A DNA stretch of 64,000 nt, taken from assembly GCF_013032005.1 (NCBI RefSeq), contig NZ_WQBE01000004.1, forward strand, positions 62,001 through 126,000, read 5' to 3'. How positions within the stretch are numbered: the stretch's first letter is position 1; each line of letters opens with the position of its first letter. The notes below the pieces were generated by a model. That model saw nothing but the letters and a program-made list of their open reading frames with translations. It made no database searches and was not told where the DNA came from. Below, piece after piece: positions 17,238 to 26,134 of this stretch. Source of the stretch: Ruegeria atlantica. GTDB taxonomy: Bacteria; Pseudomonadota; Alphaproteobacteria; Rhodobacterales; Rhodobacteraceae. A program made the position numbers and the translations under genes.

Positions 17238-18356
17238 TTAATTCGGCAGGCATTCCCATTCTTCTACCACCTGACCACCCCTAACCGCCAATACGATCCC
17301 GAACTGGTTCAGCACAGCTTCGCTCTGGCTTGGGTGTAGCAGGGCGATGTCGCCGGGTTTGACGGGCGCATCTGGTGGGCCTGTCCAGACCTCCTGATTG
17401 GTTGAACGTCCGAAAATGGAGGAATTCCCAAAGCCGTTGGGAAATACCGGTTTAGCGCGGAAATACCCCCCGAAAATCGCAAGATCGGTTTTTTGCCGGG
17501 CCAGAAAATCCAATCCCGGCAGCGAATTACCGGGCATGGTTTTCAAAACCGGAGTCGCGATGAACGCTGCGGGTTTAAATCCCTGTGTCGTTTTGTGGTC
17601 GAAATCTGTGGGTTTCACGAGGACCGACCCAAAAGCGATCTCGGTGGTCTTACCTGTTGTGCGGTAGGACTGAAAAGTCAGACTGCCACCTGTGTTCAGG
17701 CACAGCCCCTTGGCCTCATTCGGCAGGCTGGAAACAGCGTGATCGAACGCATCCGCGCTGGCCCGAAAGGCACGTTTGCGCAAGAAATGCGGCAGTTTGG
17801 CCAGATGCGCCTCGTACCCCATAACACCGGACAACCGCGCATTAGGGTTTGTCTCAATTTCTTGCGCAATGCGCGCAACTTGATCTGGTTGAAAGCCACC
17901 GCGATGCAGGCCGATATCAACCTCAAGCGACAGGCGCAGGGCTAACTGACGATCCGCTGCAAGGGCCAGATAGGATTGCAACCGTTCCGACGAGTCGATC
18001 AGCCATTGAACCCGCGCAGCAGCGTCTGGACATTCGCTCAGAACCCGCGCAGCTGACCGGATCGGCAACGGTTTGCCGATCAAATGGTCGGCTTTCGGCT
18101 CGGCCTTCAAAAGCGCCAGCAGCATGGGCTCGGAAAACGTCATCAGGCCCGAGGTCTGGATTAGGCCCCGAACATGATCCAGCAGCGGCAAACAAGGCAG
18201 GGATTTGGCGACCAATCGACGGTCCAACCCATCATCCGACCTGTCCACCGCCAAGGCACAATTCGCATCGAGCCTGTCCAGATCAACCACCGCGACCGGC
18301 TTGTCCACGCCATACGCACGCAGCGTTTCAGAGAGGGATTGCAGATAGTTCGTCAT
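17238..18356 (-). CDS. PLP-dependent alanine racemase/D-threonine aldolase-like enzyme
   Basis: A 372-aa fold-type III PLP enzyme. The PLP lysine is expected in RRLVAKSLPCLPLL; later parts are LSLEVDIGLHRGGF, ARLSGVMGYEAHLAKLP and a C-terminal D-serine dehydratase-like region (PGDIALLHPSQSEAVLNQFG). Relatives act on D-amino acids (D-threonine aldolase, D-serine dehydratase) or racemise amino acids; the substrate here is unknown. It starts within the stop of the upstream flavin oxidase (ATGA), so the two products probably work in one pathway. Confidence 0.78.
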   Translation of the reverse strand: MTNYLQSLSETLRAYGVDKPVAVVDLDRLDANCALAVDRSDDGLDRRLVAKSLPCLPLLDHVRGLIQTSGLMTFSEPMLLALLKAEPKADHLIGKPLPIRSAARVLSECPDAAARVQWLIDSSERLQSYLALAADRQLALRLSLEVDIGLHRGGFQPDQVARIAQEIETNPNARLSGVMGYEAHLAKLPHFLRKRAFRASADAFDHAVSSLPNEAKGLCLNTGGSLTFQSYRTTGKTTEIAFGSVLVKPTDFDHKTTQGFKPAAFIATPVLKTMPGNSLPGLDFLARQKTDLAIFGGYFRAKPVFPNGFGNSSIFGRSTNQEVWTGPPDAPVKPGDIALLHPSQSEAVLNQFGIVLAVRGGQVVEEWECLPN

Positions 18357-19600
18357 GGTCGAAACAGCCTGGCAAGCGCGGGCATTAGGAACTTGCCCGA
18401 CGGGTCCAATTGTTCCCGCAGCGCGCAGAAACGGTCGAAATCAGGATACATGGTGGATAGTTCTGCGTAGGCGAGGCTGTGCATTTTGCCCCAATGCGGT
18501 CGTCCGCCCGCTTCGACAAATAATGGCTCAATCGCGTCAAAGTATCGCCGGTGATCCTCGTCCGCATCTGTGTGGATTGCTATTGAAATGCGCGGCCCGC
18601 CTTGAAATGGGGATAGGCAGGCCGAGTCGCCCGCAGTTTGGCGGACTTCAATTGGGAAATAGATATCCTTGTGGTCGCGATGCAGCCGGGTAATGACCTC
18701 TTGCAGAACATCTTGGGCGACGTCAGGCGGCAGGTGGTATTCCATTTCTTTGAACCGAATATGCCTGTCACTGCACAGCACCCGCCAGCTTTCGCCCACA
18801 TAGTCTTCGTCCGATTGCGCCATGGTCAGTAGTCGCAACAGCAAATCGCGTAGCCCACTGCTGAGCCGACCAACATTGCGCGCCAGCTTCAGCACTTTGA
18901 CGGCAATCATGTCCAGATCACGTGGTGCCCTGCTTTCGGCTGCGTCTGAAATTTCATGGCACAGCTCGACGGCCTTACCGGTGAAAGGGATATAGAAGAA
19001 CTCGAAATTTCGGTTCTGTGCCCAGTTCTGGTGCATGTTGGCGATGCAGTCCTGCAGATCAGCCAATCGTACCCTTCGGCGCAGGTTGTATTTCGGCACG
19101 ACCGAGATTTGGGCCTCGGTCAAAATGCCCAACATGCCCAAAGTGACTTGCGCCATCTCAAGCGGAAGGTCGTCGGTTGTCAGAATATCCCCACCCGCGC
19201 TGACCAGTTTTGCGGCGGTGATTTCCGCTGCCAGACAGGGCAGCGAGCGTCCGGTGCCGTGTGTGGCGGTTGATACTGCCCCGGCCAAAGACTGTGTGTT
19301 GATGTCACCGAGATTGCGAAAGGCCATCCCCTGCCCCGCCAAGGCCGGAGACAAGTCGCGCAGCCGGGCATTTGCGTTCACCCAAACCTTGTCTTCCCCG
19401 ACTTCTCCGACCACTGGCAAGTCGATATCCGACAAGTCCAGTATCCGATCCCCACCGGCAACAATGGGTGTGAACGAATGACCCGCGCCTACAACCCGCA
19501 GCGTGCCTGATTGTGCCACGGCTTGCTGCAACTCGGAAATCGAGGTTGGGTGTTTGATCGGCGTCTGCGTACGCTGGTTTCCGGCCCAGTTGGTCCACAT
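18353..19600 (-). CDS. FAD-linked sugar-lactone oxidase (D-arabinono-1,4-lactone oxidase type)
   Basis: A 415-aa flavoprotein of the vanillyl-alcohol oxidase fold. The FAD-binding region has VVGAGHSFTPIVAGGDRILDL and later NLGDINTQSLAGAVSTATHGTG; the C-terminal ALO domain has the typical GGRPHWGKMH and LDPSGKFL. Family members oxidise aldonolactones (L-gulono-, D-arabinono-lactone) or alditols. ATG at 19600 has GGAGGAG 7 nt upstream; an in-frame TTG two codons earlier is less likely. It is coupled to the downstream PLP enzyme. Confidence 0.85.
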   Translation of the reverse strand: MWTNWAGNQRTQTPIKHPTSISELQQAVAQSGTLRVVGAGHSFTPIVAGGDRILDLSDIDLPVVGEVGEDKVWVNANARLRDLSPALAGQGMAFRNLGDINTQSLAGAVSTATHGTGRSLPCLAAEITAAKLVSAGGDILTTDDLPLEMAQVTLGMLGILTEAQISVVPKYNLRRRVRLADLQDCIANMHQNWAQNRNFEFFYIPFTGKAVELCHEISDAAESRAPRDLDMIAVKVLKLARNVGRLSSGLRDLLLRLLTMAQSDEDYVGESWRVLCSDRHIRFKEMEYHLPPDVAQDVLQEVITRLHRDHKDIYFPIEVRQTAGDSACLSPFQGGPRISIAIHTDADEDHRRYFDAIEPLFVEAGGRPHWGKMHSLAYAELSTMYPDFDRFCALREQLDPSGKFLMPALARLFRP

Positions 19601-19687
19601 ATGCAATCTCCTCCGAAATCGAAGATTGCAGCACAGGTGGAACGAAACAAGTCAGGATTACAGAGGTTTACCCAACGAGAGGTTAAC

Positions 19688-20209
19688 TCAGGCCGCAGCC
19701 GCGCGTTGCGCGTTGACCCGGTCGAACCAAGCAGAGATGGCTTCGAGGTTCGGCTCCAGCTGCTCGGCCGCGCCGCCGGTGAACTCTTGAAACTTTTCCT
19801 TGTTCAAACCGTTCACGCCGACCAGCACGGGGATATCCAGTGTCAACGCTTCGGCGATCACCGGGCGAAAACCGCGCCCGTCAGCCTCATGCTTGCCGAA
19901 CTTGTTGATGATCAGCAACTGCGGCGCATCCTCAAGCGAGTTGGTGACATACCCCACAGCCCGCTCCAACGCAGCCGGGTCCAGCCGACAACCGCGCGAA
20001 TGCTCGCCCAGAGATTGCGAGATGCGGATGGTCTCGCCATCTGGCAGCACACGGACATCCATGTCGCATTTGCTGCTGTCGGCGCATTCGGTGTTAGTTT
20101 GAACCACGCCGACCAGACGGGCATCGTTGGCCAGAAGATGTTCGGCAACGGCGCTCAGCAGGCGGTCGGTCGCGCCGCGATCGGTGGTGGTAACATAGGC
20201 CAGATACAT
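19688..20209 (-). CDS. DUF2478 family protein
   Basis: A 173-aa protein matching DUF2478: an N-terminal nucleotide-like region (LAYVTTTDRGATDRLLSAVAEHL), SRGCRLDPAALERAVGYV in the middle and LLIINKFGKHEADGRGFRPVIAEAL. The family resembles a THEP1-like nucleoside triphosphatase core and is often found beside molybdate transport genes; no mod gene is visible here. GAGGG precedes the ATG. Confidence 0.78.
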   Translation of the reverse strand: MYLAYVTTTDRGATDRLLSAVAEHLLANDARLVGVVQTNTECADSSKCDMDVRVLPDGETIRISQSLGEHSRGCRLDPAALERAVGYVTNSLEDAPQLLIINKFGKHEADGRGFRPVIAEALTLDIPVLVGVNGLNKEKFQEFTGGAAEQLEPNLEAISAWFDRVNAQRAAAA

Positions 20210-20281
20210 TGAAAGACCCTCATAGTCCTAAAGTGTGACTTTCCAGATAGCACGCATGACCCGGTCCGGCCACTCCTTGCG

Positions 20282-20947
20282 TTATGGCAGGGGCGAAAGG
20301 CCGATCACAGGCGCGTGCAGGTGAAGCAGAACCACAAATGCAGCCAAGGAAATCAGCGCGATCCCCAAGCCAGGCCAGGGTTGCGGCGCGCGCAGGGAAA
20401 ACCGCGCCGTATTGCGGGACAGGCGCACCCATTCGATCCCCATATCGCGCGCCTTGCGCTGATCGATCAGCGCCATGCCCCACGCCGCAAAACCTGCAAA
20501 AAGACCAAATAAGATGACATGCGACAGGCTGCCATTCGCCAGAAGATGCGCCAAGGCCCACAGCATCATGGCAGCGAGAAGCGGGTGACGCGTGGTGCGC
20601 AGGATACCGGGGTTTTCGGGGTCGAACCGACGGTGACCCAGGCCGCCAAAAGAAAACGGATTTTGGATTGTCAAACCTGCTACCGCCAACCAGCATACCA
20701 CAGGCATGGTCAACAGCGGCACCCAACGCAGGATGGGAAGCGGTGGAATTACTTCAACATAGGGCGCTTGCGCTGCGGCGACGATCAGCCAGCCCAAAAC
20801 TAGCAGGGACAACGCGGAATAGGCCGTAAAATACCCCCTGCGTCCCATCACGTCGATCAACCGCCCGCGCACGACGGGTCGGGCGGGGATGGCGTGGGTC
20901 AGCAGAAAGGTGATCAGTGCGGCAAGGAAAAGAGCCCAACCCAGCAT
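20282..20947 (-). CDS. nnrU: NnrU family membrane protein
   Basis: A 221-aa protein with about six or seven hydrophobic helices and the NnrU signature (NPFSFGGLGHRRFDPENPGILRTTRHPLLAAMMLWALAHL). NnrU was first described as needed for nitrite/NO reduction in Rhodobacter and is related to isoprenylcysteine methyltransferase-like membrane proteins. GGAG about 7 nt upstream favours ATG 20947 over an in-frame ATG at 20962. No denitrification gene is seen nearby, so the role here is open. Confidence 0.83.
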   Translation of the reverse strand: MLGWALFLAALITFLLTHAIPARPVVRGRLIDVMGRRGYFTAYSALSLLVLGWLIVAAAQAPYVEVIPPLPILRWVPLLTMPVVCWLAVAGLTIQNPFSFGGLGHRRFDPENPGILRTTRHPLLAAMMLWALAHLLANGSLSHVILFGLFAGFAAWGMALIDQRKARDMGIEWVRLSRNTARFSLRAPQPWPGLGIALISLAAFVVLLHLHAPVIGLSPLP

Positions 20948-21115
20948 GGTATTCTCCGTCAATTTTGGCCCCTATTTAGGTCCGTGACGCGGCATGATCC
21001 TTGTCCGAAATCAAGTCGGGTGCGGCGCATGGGGTTTCCGCGCATGTTCTGGGCATATTGTTTCAACGCTTGCAACCCGACGATGAACAGGCAACCCTGC
21101 CTGCGGAGGACACCG

Positions 21116-21778
21116 ATGCACCATTTCGATGAGATCTACACCATGGCTGCCAATCGCCACGGTGGGCCCGACGCGTTGCGGGCCAAGCTGAGCAAACCTA
21201 AAAGCATGGCTGAGTTGACCGCCCTGCCCGATGATCGCTGGCTGTCGATCATCACGAAATGCGTCTTTCAGGCCGGGTTCAACTGGAAGATTATCGAAAA
21301 CAAATGGGATGGGTTTGAAACTGCCTTTGATGGTTTTGACGTCGGCCGCTGCGCCTTTATGGATGATGAGAAGTTCGACGCCCTGCTGCAAGACACCCGC
21401 ATTGTCCGCAACGGCACCAAGATCGCCTCGGTCCGCGAAAATGCCGCGTTTCTGTTGGAACTGCGTCAGGAAGGTGGTGTGGGAAAGGTGCTGGGCGGCT
21501 GGCCCTCGACTGATTACGTCGGCTTGCTGGCGATGCTAGGCAAGCGCGGGTCGCGTCTGGGTGGGGCCTCGGCGCAATACGCCATGCGATTTGCCGGGCG
21601 CGACAGTTTCATCCTGTCGCGGGACGTCACCGCCCGATTGATTGCTGAAGGCGTGATCGACAAAGCGCCAAGCTCCAAGAAGGCGATGGCTGCCGTTCAA
21701 GACGCATTCAACACCTGGATGGACCAATCCGGGCGGTCGTTGACGGAAATCAGCCGGGTTTTGGCGATGAGCCTGTAA
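21116..21778 (+). CDS. tag: DNA-3-methyladenine glycosylase I
   Basis: A 220-aa Tag-family glycosylase, which removes 3-methyladenine from alkylated DNA. The conserved helical core is visible: WLSIITKCVFQAGFNWKIIENKW, the DVGRCAFMDDEKFDALLQDTRIVRN segment and RFAGRDSFILSRDVTARLI. GCGGAGGA lies before the ATG at 21116; the frame is open upstream but unrelated. Divergent from nnrU. Confidence 0.87.
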   Translation: MHHFDEIYTMAANRHGGPDALRAKLSKPKSMAELTALPDDRWLSIITKCVFQAGFNWKIIENKWDGFETAFDGFDVGRCAFMDDEKFDALLQDTRIVRNGTKIASVRENAAFLLELRQEGGVGKVLGGWPSTDYVGLLAMLGKRGSRLGGASAQYAMRFAGRDSFILSRDVTARLIAEGVIDKAPSSKKAMAAVQDAFNTWMDQSGRSLTEISRVLAMSL

Positions 21779-21818
21779 AACCGGTTGCAGTGCGGGTGCT
21801 TCACACTAGGCTCACTTC

Positions 21819-22505
21819 ATGACCTGCCGCATTTTGATGATGGTTCTCCTTCTGCTTGCATCCTGCGGTCGCCCGCTGACCGAGCAGGAACGTGCTTTTG
21901 CCAGCGCTGTTCAGGGCGAGTCGCTGAATCTGGATCGGGTGCGCCTGGTCGAGGGGGCTCCGGTCGCGCCAATCACGTTTTACCGCAAGGAACGGCCCCG
22001 TCTGGCCTGCCGTGAACGCATATTGCCAGCCCCGACCGAAGGGGTCGTCACAGCAAAGCCCGCCGCCGTAGCCCTGTTCAACAAGGTCTATTTCACGCGT
22101 GAGTGGTATCTTGAGGACTATATGTCCGACTTCCCCGAGCAGATGAACCTAATCGCCGGAATGCTGCTGGCGCATGAGCTGACACATGTGTGGCAATGGC
22201 AGAACCGGAAAACCACAGGCTATCACCCTTTGCGTGCAGCGGCCGAGCATGGTGGCAACAAGGACCCCTATCTGTTTGATATCGAAACCTCGTCCGACTT
22301 CCTATCCTACGGGTTTGAACAACAAGGCGCGATTGTCGAGGAATATGTCTGCTGCCGGGCACTGGACCCTCAAGCCCCCCGCACCCAACGCTTGCACGAC
22401 ATGCTGGGCGCGCATTTCGACATTTCACCCCTGCCGAACCAACCGCGTGAGCGCGATATCGTCATCCCCTGGAGCGGTGCAAAGACCGAAGGCATTTGCC
22501 GCTAG
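21819..22505 (+). CDS. Lipoprotein with HELTH metallopeptidase-like motif
   Basis: A 228-aa protein with a lipoprotein signal (MTCRILMMVLLLLASC). In the middle lies LLAHELTHVWQWQN, an HExxH zinc site as in gluzincin metallopeptidases; LFNKVYFTREWYLEDY before it resembles the DUF4157-type upstream segment. Whether it cleaves peptides is not known. It is convergent with the cytochrome c gene (3 bp apart). It may share a transcript with tag, 40 bp upstream. Confidence 0.7.
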   Translation: MTCRILMMVLLLLASCGRPLTEQERAFASAVQGESLNLDRVRLVEGAPVAPITFYRKERPRLACRERILPAPTEGVVTAKPAAVALFNKVYFTREWYLEDYMSDFPEQMNLIAGMLLAHELTHVWQWQNRKTTGYHPLRAAAEHGGNKDPYLFDIETSSDFLSYGFEQQGAIVEEYVCCRALDPQAPRTQRLHDMLGAHFDISPLPNQPRERDIVIPWSGAKTEGICR

Positions 22506-22508
22506 ACG

Positions 22509-22913
22509 TTACCCGCCTTGCAATGTTTCAAGATAGGCGATCAGATCCACGATCGGCTGGCTGGTCAGAATCGGCTGCCCCTCGGGTGTTTTCATCGAGG
22601 TATCCTGCCCGTCGAAATAAGGACCATAGACTGGCATCGGGCTGCCGTGGCTGACCAACGGATCGCGCCCGTCAATCCGCGCAACGACGCGCGCTGTTGG
22701 GAAAACACCGTCTTCTCCGGCCAGCTTGGTCAGATCAACCGGCTGAATGACCAATATCCCCGCCATCGGCCCATGCCCGGTCGCATCGATTCCGTGGCAG
22801 GTTGCACAATAGTGCTGATACAGCTCGGCCCCGGTATCCACGTCCTGCGCCGCGACCTGCGCAGCGGTCAAAAGCACTCCGAACGAAACGGCAGTCATTA
22901 GGGGTCTGGGCAT
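22509..22913 (-). CDS. Class I c-type cytochrome
   Basis: A 134-aa secreted cytochrome c: signal peptide (MPRPLMTAVSFGVLLTAAQVAA), the haem site CATCHGIDATGHGPM, and a likely axial Met in SHGSPMPVYGPYF. The C-terminal helix (QPIVDLIAYLETL) is typical. It would carry electrons in the periplasm, partner unknown. AGGAGG precedes the ATG; divergent from a small DMT transporter gene. Confidence 0.88.
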   Translation of the reverse strand: MPRPLMTAVSFGVLLTAAQVAAQDVDTGAELYQHYCATCHGIDATGHGPMAGILVIQPVDLTKLAGEDGVFPTARVVARIDGRDPLVSHGSPMPVYGPYFDGQDTSMKTPEGQPILTSQPIVDLIAYLETLQGG

Positions 22914-23005
22914 CGCATCCTCCTGTCACGATTGACATATACAGGCTTGCCGGAGGACCGTCTTGGCGCAATGATCCAGATCAACGAAGCAGATGGGTAC
23001 GGGCA

Positions 23006-23443
23006 ATGACACAATATGCAGTTATCATGCTGGCCGCCGGGATTGGCGTTCCAATCCTTGCCGCTCTGAACGCGGCGCTTGGAAAGCTGATCGGATCACC
23101 GACCACCGCCGCCGTCATCTTGTTTGCCATCGCGTTCGCAGCATCCGCGCTGGTGATGGTTTTTTTTACCGGCACGGGCGCGCTGCCCAAAGTCACGCAG
23201 GCCCCGAAACACCTGCTATTGGCCGGTGTCCTGATCGCCTTTTACGTCCTATCCATCACCCATGTCGCACCGCATTTCGGTGTCGGTAATGCGGTGTTCT
23301 TCGTTTTACTCGGGCAACTGATCAGCACGGCAGCCATCGACCACTTCGGACTTTTCGGCGCGCAAGTCACGCCACTGACATGGATACGCGCAGGTGGGAT
23401 CGCCGTGATGGCCGCGGGCGTTGCGATCACTCAACTGGCCTAA
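23006..23443 (+). CDS. YdcZ-type small DMT transporter (DUF606)
   Basis: A 145-aa membrane protein with five hydrophobic helices, the size and helix pattern of YdcZ/DUF606 proteins (one half of a drug/metabolite transporter, working as a dimer). Features include [22 protein letters not shown] near the N-terminus and [13 protein letters not shown] at the end. Substrate unknown. Its stop overlaps lolD's stop from the other strand. Confidence 0.8.
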   Translation: MTQYAVIMLAAGIGVPILAALNAALGKLIGSPTTAAVILFAIAFAASALVMVFFTGTGALPKVTQAPKHLLLAGVLIAFYVLSITHVAPHFGVGNAVFFVLLGQLISTAAIDHFGLFGAQVTPLTWIRAGGIAVMAAGVAITQLA

Positions 23444-24113
23444 GTATACCGCCCTCCAACCGCAGCTTGCGGTCCATCCGCGCGGCAAGTTCCATGTTAT
23501 GCGTGGCGATGAGTGCCGACAGCCCCTCGTCCCGCACCAGTGCCATCAGCGCGTCAAACACCTGATCCGAGGTTTCGGGGTCCAGATTGCCTGTCGGCTC
23601 ATCCGCCAGCAACACGCGCGGCTTGTTGGCCAGCGCCCGGCAAAACGCGACCCGCTGTTGTTCTCCACCTGACAGCGCCGCCGGACGGTGATCAGCGCGC
23701 GGTGCCACGCCGACGCGTTCCAGCAACGACATCGCCCGCGCCTGTGCTGCCGTCTCGGACACCCCGTTGGCCAGTTGCGGCAAAGTGATATTCTCCAGCG
23801 CCGTGAATTCGGGCAGCAGATGGTGGAACTGATAGACGAACCCCACGTCCTGACGCCGCAAAGCGGTGCGGGTCCGGTCGCCCTTACCCTTGACATTCTG
23901 ACCCGCAATCTCGACCGAGCCGTCATCCGGCGTGTCCAGCAAACCGGCAATGTGCAAAAGGGTCGACTTGCCCGCGCCGGATGGTGCAACCAGCGCCACC
24001 GCTTCGCCCGCGCGCAATTCCAGATCGGCCCCACGCAGCACCTGAACCTCGCCCGGTGTGCCCTTCAGATAGGTCTTGGTCAGACCGCTCAATCGCAATG
24101 TCACATCATTCAT
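23427..24113 (-). CDS. lolD: Lipoprotein-releasing ABC transporter ATPase
   Basis: A 228-aa ABC ATPase of the LolD/MacB group. Walker A is APSGAGKST, the signature [15 protein letters not shown], and Walker [14 protein letters not shown]. It drives release of outer-membrane lipoproteins from the inner membrane to LolA. The ATG at 24113 overlaps the permease stop by 8 bp, showing coupling. Confidence 0.93.
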   Translation of the reverse strand: MNDVTLRLSGLTKTYLKGTPGEVQVLRGADLELRAGEAVALVAPSGAGKSTLLHIAGLLDTPDDGSVEIAGQNVKGKGDRTRTALRRQDVGFVYQFHHLLPEFTALENITLPQLANGVSETAAQARAMSLLERVGVAPRADHRPAALSGGEQQRVAFCRALANKPRVLLADEPTGNLDPETSDQVFDALMALVRDEGLSALIATHNMELAARMDRKLRLEGGILRPVE

Positions 24114-25401
24114 AGCGCAGCGCCTCAACCGGATTCAGCCGCGCCGCGCGGCGGGCGGGGAAATAGGTGACGAAAAAGGACAGGCCCAGCGACAAGCCGA
24201 TTGCCTTCAACACGTCCGACAGGTGCAGTTCGGCGGGCAGGGCATAGATGCCGCGAATGGAAGGGTCCCAGACACCGCCACCCATGACGTAGTTCACGAA
24301 CGAAAAGATCGGGTCGATATAAATCGCGAACAAGCAACCCAGAACAACACCCATCACGGTGCCTATGATGCCGGTGAATGCACCGCAGATGAAGAACACC
24401 CGCAGTACGGATCCCTCGCTCAGACCGATGGTGCGCAGGATGCCGATATCGCGCCCCTTGTTCTTCACCAGCATGATTAACCCCGAGACGATATTCATCG
24501 CCGCAATCAACACGAGGATCGACAGGATGATAAACATCACGTTGTCCTCGACCTCTAACGCGCGCAGGAACCCGCCCGAGGCGTCCTGCCAGGTCCAGAT
24601 CTGACTTCGTTCGCCGGCGGCCTCAAGAATAGGGATCAGGATCGGTGTCAGTTCTTCAGGGCGGTCAACCATCACCTCGATCTCATCCGCAACGCCCTCG
24701 CGGTTGAAAAAGCCCTGCGCCTGTTCGAACGGCATATAAACGCGGGTGCGGTCGATATCATAGCGCCCGGCTGAGAAGACATAGACCACCCGATAGGCAT
24801 TCACACGAGGTGAGGTACCAAAGGCCGTCTTCACCCCGTTAGGGGACGTCAGTTTGACCGTACCCCCCACAGTTGCCCCAATACTGCGCGCCACGCCCGA
24901 ACCGATGGCGATAACGTCCTCTCCATTCTGGAATTCGGAAAGATCCCCCACCGCCTGTTCGCTTTCGGCGACGCCGGGCAGGTCCAGCAGGTCGTCAGGC
25001 TGAATGCCAAAGACCTCAACCCCGCTGCTGCGCTCGCGATTGGTAATCAGCACCTGCCCTTTGACCAAGGGCGCGGCGCGTTCAACGCCGGGCACCTGCG
25101 CAACGCGCTCAGCCACTCCGTCATAATCCGCGATGGTGCGGTCCAGGTTACCCTGCGCATCGAAATTACCCGCCGAGTAGACAGTGACATGCGCATTGGC
25201 CCCCAGAATGGTACCCACGAACTCGGATCGGAAGCCGGACCGAACGGCCAGCGTCGCGATCAGGGCAAACACCGCCAGTGTAATTCCGATCAGTGAAATC
25301 CAGGTCATCACGCTGACACCGCCCTCGGCACGGCGTGCGCGCAGGTATCGCCAGGCGATCTTCCATTCGAATGGGGCAAAGGGCGGGGGCGTCTTGGCCA
25401 T
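24106..25401 (-). CDS. lolC: Lipoprotein-releasing permease LolC/LolE type
   Basis: A 431-aa FtsX-family permease: an N-terminal helix after [14 protein letters not shown], a large periplasmic domain, then three C-terminal helices including [20 protein letters not shown]. Only one such permease is seen beside lolD, as in many alphaproteobacteria where one LolF-like protein may serve as a homodimer; the choice between LolC, LolE and LolF is open. GGAG precedes ATG 25401; an in-frame ATG at 25443 lacks one. Confidence 0.88.
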   Translation of the reverse strand: MAKTPPPFAPFEWKIAWRYLRARRAEGGVSVMTWISLIGITLAVFALIATLAVRSGFRSEFVGTILGANAHVTVYSAGNFDAQGNLDRTIADYDGVAERVAQVPGVERAAPLVKGQVLITNRERSSGVEVFGIQPDDLLDLPGVAESEQAVGDLSEFQNGEDVIAIGSGVARSIGATVGGTVKLTSPNGVKTAFGTSPRVNAYRVVYVFSAGRYDIDRTRVYMPFEQAQGFFNREGVADEIEVMVDRPEELTPILIPILEAAGERSQIWTWQDASGGFLRALEVEDNVMFIILSILVLIAAMNIVSGLIMLVKNKGRDIGILRTIGLSEGSVLRVFFICGAFTGIIGTVMGVVLGCLFAIYIDPIFSFVNYVMGGGVWDPSIRGIYALPAELHLSDVLKAIGLSLGLSFFVTYFPARRAARLNPVEALRYE

Positions 25402-25507
25402 GTCTGCTCCGGGGCTTTTTGGTTTGCGCGACCCTTTCGGCATTTGCCGGGATGGTCAAGGTGGTTATGCGCGTCCCGCCCGGTGATAGGCAATCCTGCG
25501 ACTTTTG

Positions 25508-25537
25508 TTGACATGGCCCAATGCGAATCACTCTAAG
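25508..25537 (+). promoter_or_regulatory. Sigma-70-like promoter candidate
   Basis: TTGACA at 25508-25513 is a perfect -35 box; TCTAAG at 25532-25537 is a poor -10 with 18-bp spacing. It faces the short ORF at 25573. No other start with a good RBS lies directly downstream. Confidence 0.4.
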
Positions 25538-25572
25538 TATCGGGAAGGCCGTTCTGGCGGAAGGAGATGGAA

Positions 25573-25638
25573 ATGGCCCAAGTTATACCCTTGGTTGTGA
25601 CCCCCTTCACAGACAACCCCCAATTGTTTCAGCTATGA
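25573..25638 (+). CDS. 21-codon ORF, possible small protein or truncated gene start
   Basis: ATG at 25573 follows GGAAGGAGATGGAA, an excellent ribosome binding site, and is preceded by a promoter-like sequence. The frame closes after 21 residues (begins MAQVIPLVVTPFTDN). It could be a real micro-protein, a leader peptide, or the surviving 5' end of a gene lost when this gap formed. Downstream sequence shows no obvious continuation in another frame. Confidence 0.35.
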   Translation: MAQVIPLVVTPFTDNPQLFQL

Positions 25639-25763
25639 AGTCAATAGGGCCGTTGCGTGAGTTACTGAACTCAAAATGCAACATTGATTAAGCAATATTC
25701 TTTCGCCTTTTGCTTATTTTTTAAAACTTTGTCACCCTAGATGTAAGGGGGATATCATTTTTA

Positions 25764-25778
25764 GAGCGGGGGTCGCTC
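25764..25778 (+). promoter_or_regulatory. Hairpin holding the RBS of the next gene
   Basis: GAGCG (25764-25768) pairs with CGCTC (25774-25778); the loop GGGGT holds the only SD-like bases and the stem touches the ATG at 25779. Such a stem could reduce initiation until melted. Confidence 0.4.
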
Positions 25779-26132
25779 ATGTTTGTAAAGAGTAATAAGG
25801 AATTGTTGGACCCGATTTTGGTCCGAAACGCATCTTCAGAACTGGATTGTGAAACAGCAGCATTGTTGCGCGCAGTCATTCGCCCTGTTTTCGATACAGC
25901 GGCAAGCTGGGCAAGTTTGACCGATATCCTGAAAGACAAAGGATACCGATTGGCGTTCCGTCAGGGGCGGCTGTGCATTACGGATCGCACGACCGATCAA
26001 CGGGTTTGTGGGATACGCTTTCTAGGGTTCGAATACAAAGATCTGGTCAGACGTCTGGGCCGTCCGATTGTCGTTGCACGCGGCAACAGTGCGGATGGTG
26101 AAATTCTGACGGAACGACCGGAACCGCAGTGA
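25779..26132 (+). CDS. Hypothetical protein, 117 aa
   Basis: A soluble 117-aa protein, not recognised. Predicted mostly helical in the first half (LDCETAALLRAVIRPVFDTAASWASLTDILKDKGYRL), then strands (LAFRQGRLCITDRTTDQRVCGIRFLGF) and a basic LVRRLGRPIVV. The middle looks like a small DNA- or RNA-binding fold, but this is only an impression. It ends 2 bp from the convergent glycosyltransferase stop and sits where lolC/E and proS might otherwise be neighbours. Confidence 0.6.
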   Translation: MFVKSNKELLDPILVRNASSELDCETAALLRAVIRPVFDTAASWASLTDILKDKGYRLAFRQGRLCITDRTTDQRVCGIRFLGFEYKDLVRRLGRPIVVARGNSADGEILTERPEPQ

Positions 26133-26134
26133 AC

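Larger units (their letters stand above)
25402..25778. other. AT-rich gap between lolC/E and a hypothetical gene
   Basis: This 377-bp gap is poorer in GC than its neighbours, especially 25640-25760. It holds a promoter-like pair (25508-25537), a 21-codon ORF with a strong ribosome binding site (25573-25638), a weak AT-rich stem-loop with six T (TAAGCAA 25689-25695, TTGCTTA 25710-25716) and a short hairpin directly before the next gene. No transposase remnant is visible. Confidence 0.5.
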
